A DNA stretch of 12,257 nucleotides, from the NCBI GenBank assembly GCA_025349905.2, contig MU625080.1, positions 1 to 12,257 on the forward strand. Reading direction: 5' to 3'. Shown here piece after piece: positions 7,225 to 12,257 of this stretch. The translations under genes were made by a program, and so were the position numbers. The notes below the pieces were generated by a model. That model searched no databases and was not told the origin of the DNA. It saw nothing but the letters and a program-made list of their open reading frames with translations. The DNA is from Blastocladiella britannica. Lineage: Eukaryota > Blastocladiomycota > Blastocladiomycetes > Blastocladiales > Blastocladiaceae. The stretch's first letter is position 1, and each line of letters begins with the position of its first letter.

Positions 7225-7319
7225 ATGCTGTGCTGTTTAAAAGGGAATGCATCCGTCTTCCCGGTTTTGTCTGCCATTCACACAACACCGATCCAAAAAC
7301 AAACAACCAAAAGCACAAA

Positions 7320-8140
7320 ATGACCAAATCCGCCAGCATTGCCATTGTCATCTACTCCACCTACGGTCACATTACCACCCTTGCCGAGGCCGTCAAGAAG
7401 GGCGTCGATGCCACTGGCCACGCAACTTCCATCATCTACCAGGTGCCCGAGACGCTTCCTGCTGATGGTACCTATTCACCTTCATGATTGATCCACATTC
7501 GGGATGCTAACATACATAACGTAGTCCTCGCCAAGAAGAATGCGCCGCCCAAGCCCGACTACCCGATCGCGACCCCCGAGACGCTCGCCGAGGCCGACGG
7601 GATCATCTTTGGCTTCCCGACCCACTTTGGGACGTTCCCAGCCCAGATGAAAGCGTTCCTCGACTCGACCGGTGCTCTCTGGTTTGAGTGCGCGCTTGTC
7701 GGCAAGCCCACGGTATGATCTCTATTTATTTTTTATGAAAATCAAAGGAAGAGAAAACTCACTCCCATTGCTTGAAATGGAAATTAGGCCGCCTTTACCT
7801 CCACCGGCAACCAGTCTGGTGGCCAGGAAACCACCATCTTGTCGCTCCTGCCGTTCATTGCGCACCAGGGGATGATCTTTGTGCCATTTGGTCCCTCGTC
7901 GCCGCACCTCTTGGCCGTAGACGAGGTTGTTGGTGGATCCGAGTGGGGCGCCGGCACTGTTGCCAGCGTCACTGGCAAACGCCTGCCCAGCGACCGCGAG
8001 AAGGAGATTGCTGAGGTATTGCACTTTTCAATTGTTTTGAACTTTTTTTGTGGATCCAGTCTCACACTCCTCTGTTTTTTTAGGCCCAAGGCAAGAACTT
8101 TGCCACATTTGCCGCCAAGCTCATCAACACCACGATCTGA
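7320..8140 (+). CDS. WrbA/Pst2-type flavodoxin-like NAD(P)H:quinone reductase (4 exons)
   Basis: Exons 7320-7467, 7525-7712, 7788-8015 and 8084-8140 join in frame into 206 residues, the usual length for this family. The ATG at 7320 (acaaaATGa) opens the flavodoxin fold. The apparent in-frame extension to 7230 starts with GTG. Residues 7-25 ([19 protein letters not shown]) are beta1 and the FMN phosphate loop. [17 protein letters not shown] and FGFPTHFG near residues 60-85 are the second FMN-contacting block. [12 protein letters not shown] after residue 112 matches the family's GGGQETT loop, and [10 protein letters not shown] and GAGT follow. These tetrameric FMN enzymes reduce quinones by two electrons in the cytosol or at eisosomes and protect against oxidative stress. 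Fungal relatives include yeast Pst2, Ycp4 and Rfs1, and S. pombe Obr1. I see no missing key block. Confidence 0.93.
7468..7524 (+). other. Intron 1 of quinone reductase gene (57 bp)
   Basis: GT-AG intron from GTACCT to CGTAG with a near-ideal branch site TGCTAAC at 7505-7511. Phase 1: the split codon becomes GTC (Val). Without splicing, the frame stops within the intron. Confidence 0.92.
7713..7787 (+). other. Intron 2 of quinone reductase gene (75 bp)
   Basis: GT-AG intron from GTATGA to ATTAG, phase 0, A/T-rich against GC-rich exons. Removal joins GKPT to [12 protein letters not shown], as in the protein family. Confidence 0.92.
8016..8083 (+). other. Intron 3 of quinone reductase gene (68 bp)
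   Basis: GT-AG intron from GTATTG to a T-rich acceptor TTTTTTTAG, phase 0. Removal joins KEIAE to [13 protein letters not shown], the conserved final helix. A candidate branch sequence CTCAC lies at 8061-8065. Confidence 0.92.
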
Positions 8141-8276
8141 GTCAGTCGCATCTACTCTTTGTATAACATCAATATATTTATCCATCTTTTGATTTGTTGT
8201 TTTTCATTGACCTCTTGGCAGCTTTGATACAGATCCAACGAAAAAAAAATCAAAAAAATATATATACTTTGAGTGT
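8141..8276. terminator. Convergent 3' flank of quinone reductase and fungalysin genes
   Basis: 136 bp of A/T-rich sequence between opposing stop codons. AATATATTTA at 8171-8180 may serve polyadenylation of the + gene. The - strand gene ends into a region that reads on its own strand as TATATATATTTTTTTG then T-rich. No gene is visible. Confidence 0.45.
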
Positions 8277-10306
8277 CTAGTTGCTGCAAGTCGCGGGAAC
8301 CTTGCTCGAGTTCTTGAACTTTTGCGATGCGGTGCCAGCACCAACACCCAAACCGCGCTTGGCAAAGCCCTTCCAAATGTCGCACGCGTACTTGCCGCCG
8401 GTCAAGTTCTTCTCGGCCAACAAGAATGCGTCGCGGGCGTTGATGAACGTCGGGTTGCACGGCTGCAGCTTCATGGCGTCCAGCATCACTTGCAGGAACA
8501 GCTGGTTGCCCGAGAAGTTGGAGGCCGAGAATCCGGCCTTGATGTCGCCGAACCCGAGCTTGCCCACGAGGCTCCAGTACACCTCGAAGAGCGTGGTCGC
8601 CCACACCTCGCCGGCCATGTGCTCCTCTTGGTAGTCGCGGGAGGCCAGGTAGTTGTACATGGTCGGGTTGACGGACGTCGAGGTCGAGTACGGGTAGGTG
8701 CGGATGCCTGCGGCGGAGCCGGCAACGTATGCGCCAGCGACAATTGGGGTGGTGCGCGTGTCGCTTGCCTTGGCGTTGAGCGTGAACGCCAGCGAGTCGG
8801 ACCAGCCCTCGCCCATGCCCATGGCCAGCAGCGAGTTCAAGCAGTTGGAGTTGGCAGGCCCGCCCGTCAAACGCGTCGAAATCCCGTGGCCGTACTCGTG
8901 GATCGGGACCGCGGTGTCGAACGTGCCGTCGCGGTTGGGCTTGGTCGAAGTGAACACAAACATGCGCATCTTGCCGCTCTGGCCGTCGGGCGGGGTCCCG
9001 AAGTCGGCATTGTCGACGTCGGCGCCATCCTGCGCGTTGGCAAACACCGCATCGTTTCCGGCGCCGCCCTTGGCAAAGTTGTTTTGCTGGAAGTTGCCCG
9101 ACTTCTCGTCAAACCCGTACTTATAAGTAATGTCGTGCACCTGGTTGACAATCACAAACAGCTGTGCGGTGGCGGCCTCGGTGTAGTCCTTGGGCTCGGC
9201 GTCGAAATCGGGCGCGTACGCGGTGAAATCCAGGGCGGCGCCGCCGTCGGGCCGCTTGTTGTTGGTCACGGTCTTGCCGCCCGAGAGGTTCTCTTGCGTG
9301 TAGGCGTTGTTGCCGCGGGTGTCGGTGAACTTCTTGCCGTTGCCCTGGTTGTGCCACCCAAAGGGTGAGGACTTGGTGTCGACGATCGTGCTGCTGTCCA
9401 TGACCTCGATGCCGCCGTCGTCGGGCGAGTTGCGGCCAACCGGAACGCCATTGTACTTGGCATCGGCCACCCAGTCGACAATCTGTTCCACCTCGCCGGT
9501 CTTGGCGTTGACATGTCCGTTGTACCTTTTTATTCATTTTTTGTTAATACCATGGACAACGACACAATACAAGGAGTAAAAAAATGAAGAACATACCAGT
9601 TGCCGTCGAGCTCGACCGAGTACTCGTATGTCAGCGCCAGCTTGTCCCCGTTCTGAATGTACACCTGCTTGACGGGCACGTCCGAGAGCGCGGCGTCGGT
9701 CTTGATCGTGTACTGCTTGCCCTTGTGCACGCCCGCCGCGCTCACCGGCGCCGCCGTACTGGGCTGCACCTCGACCTTCTTGCCGTCCAGCGGAAGGTTG
9801 ACGGCCTTGGCGAGCGCCTCGAATCCGGCGTGCGGGGTCACCTTGGTCGTAGCCGCAAACGAGGCCATGGTTCCAGCGCCAGCGGGCCGCGGACCACGGA
9901 AGAACGAGTCGCCGTACGACAAGATCTTGCCGCTCTTGGCCACGTTGATGTTCATGTCAGCGTTGGCCACGTCGAGCCCGTTGATCACTTGGCGCAAGTG
10001 CACCGCCGTCGCACCGTTGGAGACCGGCACGACGTTCACCACCCGGAACTCGGTCGCCGGGATGCTCAACGACTTGGTGACAAAGTGGGCGGCGATCTCG
10101 GCCGGCGTGCCCTTGGGGGCCACCAGGGCCGAAACGGATGCGGGCGGCGCGACAGTATACTCGCTGTGACTGAGCTCGGGGCGAATGCGCACATGCGAGC
10201 GCTTGGAAAGGGGAGAAGAGGAGGAGGGAGAAGGGGGCATGGGTGCGGAAGCGGCAAGGTTGGCCACCGCCAGGACGGCCAGGAGGGCGATGAGCTTGGT
10301 GGTCAT
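8277..10306 (-). CDS. Fungalysin, secreted zinc metalloprotease (M36), 2 exons
   Basis: Exons 10306-9597 and 9525-8277 join to 652 residues, in the range of the family. Residues 1-21 are a clear signal peptide (hydrophobic core, AxA end). Pro/Ser-rich sequence and a Kex2-like KR (35-36) follow. Residues about 50-135 are the fungalysin/thermolysin propeptide fold, with VHLRQVINGLDVANADMNIN at 102-121. The second propeptide part ends near ELDGNWYNGHVNAKTGE. The mature enzyme, from about 250, has HEYGH (zinc ligands H446 and H450, catalytic E447) and GMGEGWSD (third ligand E476). It ends with the family block LQPCNPTF...ARDA and a terminal FAKRGLG. Sequons NFSG, NLTG and NSSK allow glycosylation. 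It degrades external protein; in many fungi it serves nutrition or host or prey tissue breakdown. Nothing essential is missing. The ATG context is gaaATGA. Confidence 0.95.
9526..9596 (-). other. Intron of fungalysin gene (71 bp)
   Basis: On the - strand it runs from GTATGT to AAAAAG, with TATTAAC as branch site. Phase 2: TG plus G restores Trp237, joining DGNW to YNGHVNAKTGE as expected for an M36 propeptide. Unspliced, exon 1 reads to a stop at about 9530. Confidence 0.92.
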
Positions 10307-10703
10307 TTCTTGTAAGTGTTTGCGTCTAGTATGAATACTTGCGTGCGAATTGAGGAAATGCTGGAGGGATGCGGCCGTACTTTATTTGCCGCCGGCGGTG
10401 GTGGTGAGTCTTGGACTTGCACGCGTCCGCTTCGTGCTCGACCTTGATTTCGATCGACTGGTGATCACTGGGCTCATCCAAGAGATAAAAAGTGAGGTAA
10501 AATAGGTGAGAACAACGCTATTCTTGGACAGTTGAAACAAAAAAAACGCACGCGACGAATTCTTTTTTACCTTTTTCAGGGTCTTTCGCCATCACGCGCG
10601 CCTGCGTGACGGAAGTGCGGAGAAAGTGAGTCGCAATCCCCAAGTACCGCATCGCGTCAATGGTGGAGTGGAGAAAAAGTCATGCGTACATGTCATTGCA
10701 AAT
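10307..10703. other. Spacer: fungalysin promoter and ORC6 3' flank
   Basis: 397 bp without a supportable gene. On the - strand it carries the 3' UTR of the ORC6-like gene (left of 10704) and then the promoter and leader of the fungalysin gene. Visible items are AATAAAG (- strand, about 10379-10386) roughly 75 bp before the fungalysin ATG, a 10-bp palindrome CCGCCGGCGG at 10389-10398, ACGCGT at 10421-10426, GTGATCAC near 10461-10468, and an inverted repeat TCACGC (10592-10597)/GCGTGA (10604-10609) with a 6-nt loop. None can be assigned a function from sequence alone. Confidence 0.5.
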
Positions 10704-11999
10704 TCATTCCCTGGTATTGTCGTCGTCCTCGTCGCTACCGCTGGACAGCACATCGAACCTCGAAATGTTGGTCTGCAGGACCGCAATCGTGGCTTGCTTC
10801 CAGCTCTCATAGTCAGCCCACCGGTCTGGTCGGGTGCGCGGGTCACTTGCTTGCGTCATGGTGTACACGCTGAGGCCGAGTCGGCGCATGGCAGCGGCGG
10901 GCTCGCTCTTGGGCTTGGCTCTCGCTTTGGCCTTGGCCTTGGTAGGCGCCTTGGCAGCAGCACGGATCGGCGCCGAGTCCGCGGCAACAGCAGCAGCGGA
11001 TGTGGCAGCCCTTGTTTTGCGAGGCGGGCTCGAGGGATGGAGCACCTCCAATGCCGCCTCTCGGTGCGTCTGTCGAGCAGCAGATACCAGATCGACCGTG
11101 TCCTTGGCCGCCCGAACTCGCGAAGTTATCGCGTCTGAAGGAGGAAGAGGTTCCTTGGCGTCCGGTACGCGCCGTCGCTTGGCAGGTGGCGAAGCGGACG
11201 GCGGCGGCAATTGGTCTTCGTCTGTAAGATCATCGTCGGTCGTCTGCGCACGAGTTCGTTTTTGGGCGCCCTGCGGCAGCTTGTCGAGAATCGCCGCACC
11301 GTCAGCACGCACCCATCCGACCCGCGACTCGATGGCCCTGCGTGTGAGGCCGACCGCGGGTGCCAGGCGTGCCAGTGAAATGGTCGGCTTGGCAGCGACC
11401 GAGACCACGTGCACAGCAGCGGCCAAGCACTCGGTACGGACTCGGGCCACGTCCGCGGCGGCGGTAGCGGCTGTGATATGCCCCGCGCGACGACGGCCAA
11501 CGACAGCGGCGTCCGCCAGCGCCTCGATCGTGCGCGTGTCGAGCGAGGACGTGCCGGGAGCAATGCCAATCGACGTGAGCAGACGGCCAAGCGCTTGGGC
11601 GCTGCCGGCCGACGACATTGGCGGGGAGCGCAGTGACCGGGTGGTCGTCACGGTGTCGTCAGTACCAGTAGCAGTAGCAGGGGCGGCGGCCACGACAAGA
11701 CTGGCGACTCGCGACCGGATCGAGGTCATGGCGGCGGCGATCTTGGCCATGCCGGTCGAGTTGGTGCCGAGATCGCGCGCCTTGACGGGTACTCGGCGCT
11801 CGTCGCATGCCAGCTTGATGCACGCGCGCGCGACCATGGTGTCGTCGGCCAATGCGGCGGCAGCGGCGCGGCCCCTTGACTGGGCGCGGTACATGGCCAG
11901 AATGTCCCTTGCCCTCGCGACAATGCGCGGCTCGAGGGACGACGCGGCCGGGATGGCGGCGAGCGGGTCGGTGGTTCTTGCTCTTGTGCTTGTGGCCAT
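10704..11999 (-). CDS. ORC6: Origin recognition complex subunit 6 (ORC6)
   Basis: Single-exon gene of 431 residues; ATG complementary to 11997-11999 (ataATGG context). Residues 22-100 and 132-245 fit the two TFIIB/cyclin-like helical domains of ORC6. Segment RVPVKARDLGTNSTGMAKIAAAM corresponds in position to the human stretch after its first helices. Residues 394-401 (WADYESWK) match the C-terminal ORC6 signature DYEEWK, the helix that binds ORC3. Tyr397 aligns with the human Tyr whose change to Ser causes Meier-Gorlin syndrome. The intervening linker (246-393) is long and basic, with KRRR (274-277) as NLS, an H1-like KAPTKAKAKARAKPK tract, an SPPR CDK consensus and an RRLGL possible cyclin-docking motif. 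The tail is acidic. As an ORC subunit it would mark replication origins and help load MCM. Overall similarity is moderate; the C-terminal motif and architecture decide the call. Confidence 0.75.
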   Translation of the reverse strand: MATSTRARTTDPLAAIPAASSLEPRIVARARDILAMYRAQSRGRAAAAALADDTMVARACIKLACDERRVPVKARDLGTNSTGMAKIAAAMTSIRSRVASLVVAAAPATATGTDDTVTTTRSLRSPPMSSAGSAQALGRLLTSIGIAPGTSSLDTRTIEALADAAVVGRRRAGHITAATAAADVARVRTECLAAAVHVVSVAAKPTISLARLAPAVGLTRRAIESRVGWVRADGAAILDKLPQGAQKRTRAQTTDDDLTDEDQLPPPSASPPAKRRRVPDAKEPLPPSDAITSRVRAAKDTVDLVSAARQTHREAALEVLHPSSPPRKTRAATSAAAVAADSAPIRAAAKAPTKAKAKARAKPKSEPAAAMRRLGLSVYTMTQASDPRTRPDRWADYESWKQATIAVLQTNISRFDVLSSGSDEDDDNTRE

Positions 12000-12167
12000 T
12001 ATCGTTATACAGTGTCAAGAATTGTGACGGGGGACTGAATTTATAAGCCAACCAACCAGAGAGAGGTCGAGCCAGTGCTTGGTCATTGCCATAATCCGAC
12101 GGCACCCAACGCACTCACTGCCCACTGACGCGTCCGTCTTCCGATTTTAAACTCATAAACACAAAAA
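12000..12167. promoter_or_regulatory. Divergent promoter of ORC6 and the right-edge gene
   Basis: 168 bp between divergent ATGs. On the - strand TATAAAT (12045-12039) lies about 40 bp before the ORC6 ATG, in position for a TATA box or leader element. ACGCGT at 12128-12133, palindromic, matches the MluI cell-cycle box bound by MBF (Mbp1/Swi6, or Res/Cdc10) in fungi. The + gene has an A-rich leader immediately before its ATG. Function is inferred. Confidence 0.5.
12128..12133. promoter_or_regulatory. ACGCGT box (candidate MCB/MBF site) upstream of ORC6
   Basis: A perfect MluI cell-cycle box 129 bp upstream of the ORC6 ATG. In yeasts this hexamer drives G1/S expression of replication genes. The same hexamer occurs at 10421 and 62-67, so chance occurrence in this GC-rich DNA is realistic. 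Confidence 0.35.
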
Positions 12168-12257
12168 ATGGATACCATCCCGACCGACTCTGCCACCAGC
12201 CGCCCGCTCCTGGTCGACGGGCCAACCCCAACCGCGCCCTACCCCATCTTTGCCCAC
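12168..12257 (+). CDS. N-terminus of a probable riboflavin kinase (3'-partial)
   Basis: An ATG at 12168 in a strong context (acaaaaaATGG) opens a frame that runs to the right edge: 30 codons with no stop. Residues 13-30 (Pro-Leu-Leu-Val-Asp-Gly-Pro then TPTAPYPIFAH) resemble the start of fungal riboflavin kinases (FMN1), where a P-x-P-P-(F/Y)-P-I segment leads directly into the conserved G-x-V-x-x-G-F-G-R-G-S-K-E-L block. That block would fall just beyond the window, so the identity is not confirmed. If correct, the enzyme phosphorylates riboflavin to FMN, the cofactor of the quinone reductase in this window; the two genes need not be linked functionally. Confidence 0.5.
   Translation, partial: MDTIPTDSATSRPLLVDGPTPTAPYPIFAH

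Larger units (their letters stand above)
6961..7319. promoter_or_regulatory. Divergent promoter region, Trp-rich repeat gene and quinone reductase gene
   Basis: 359 bp between divergent ATGs with no supportable ORF. The left part holds an A/T block, TATATAAAAAA at 7087-7097, which could serve the - strand gene (read there as TTTTTTATATA). The middle holds a hairpin-capable inverted repeat and a repeated TCGACTAG octamer. The right part holds a perfect dyad next to TTTAAAA at 7236-7242, about 80 bp before the quinone reductase ATG, then a CA-rich leader typical of a fungal 5' UTR. Promoter function is inferred from position. Confidence 0.55.

Noticed and set aside
7230..7319. Upstream extension of the quinone reductase frame to 7230
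   Set aside because: It starts with GTG and reads through CA-rich 5' UTR. The flavodoxin fold begins at ATG 7320.
8322..9368. Long + strand ORF (348 codons) opposite the fungalysin gene
   Set aside because: Antisense of a certain M36 protease. Val/Arg/Gly-rich with no recognisable fold.
10389..10398. Palindrome CCGCCGGCGG in the fungalysin promoter
   Set aside because: Short, GC-only palindromes are expected by chance in this DNA, and there is no second copy.
10592..10609. TCACGC/GCGTGA hairpin in the ORC6 3' flank as a terminator
   Set aside because: A 6-bp stem is weak and fungal Pol II genes do not use hairpin terminators. Noted within the spacer entry only.
10834..12027. Long + strand ORF (397 codons) opposite ORC6
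   Set aside because: Ala/Arg/Ser low-complexity translation with no motif. The - frame has the ORC6 C-terminal signature, an NLS and a better start context.

Overview
The window reads as nuclear DNA of a GC-rich fungus with short introns. The evidence is four GT-AG introns of 57-75 bp, A-rich contexts before the ATGs, a secreted fungalysin (M36) protease, a WrbA/Pst2-type quinone reductase and a eukaryotic ORC6. A tryptophan-rich, ankyrin-like repeat protein and a degraded LTR-type retroelement suggest a zoosporic (chytrid or blastocladialean) fungus. That placement is an inference from gene style, not something the sequence proves.

Layout. (1) 1-2576, + strand: remains of an LTR retrotransposon. 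It has a gag-like frame already open at the left edge, a short bridge in a second frame, then a retropepsin frame. Reverse transcriptase, RNase H and integrase are absent. (2) 2577-3116: non-coding, with an 18-T run, leading into a promoter. (3) 3117-4733, +: a low-complexity protein with a Ser run, a Pro/Ala linker, a basic patch and a C-terminal RRM-like fold. (4) 4762-6960, -: a 732-residue protein with about thirteen (L)(E/Q/D)WW repeats, tail to tail with the previous gene across 28 bp. (5) 6961-7319: a divergent promoter region with a perfect 17-bp dyad and other repeats. (6) 7320-8140, +: a four-exon flavodoxin-like quinone reductase whose exons join cleanly into 206 aa. (7) 8277-10306, -: a two-exon fungalysin of 652 aa with signal peptide, propeptide and complete zinc site. 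(8) 10307-10703: a non-coding spacer. (9) 10704-11999, -: a probable ORC6. (10) 12000-12167: a divergent promoter with an ACGCGT box. (11) 12168 to the right edge, +: the first 30 codons of a gene whose N-terminus resembles fungal riboflavin kinase.

There is no operon-like logic. The genes are independent housekeeping, secreted and lineage-specific units beside a transposon relic. The least described items are the Trp-rich repeat protein and the RRM-like protein. The most testable functional idea is CDK/cyclin control of the ORC6 linker. I found no convincing undescribed multi-gene system.
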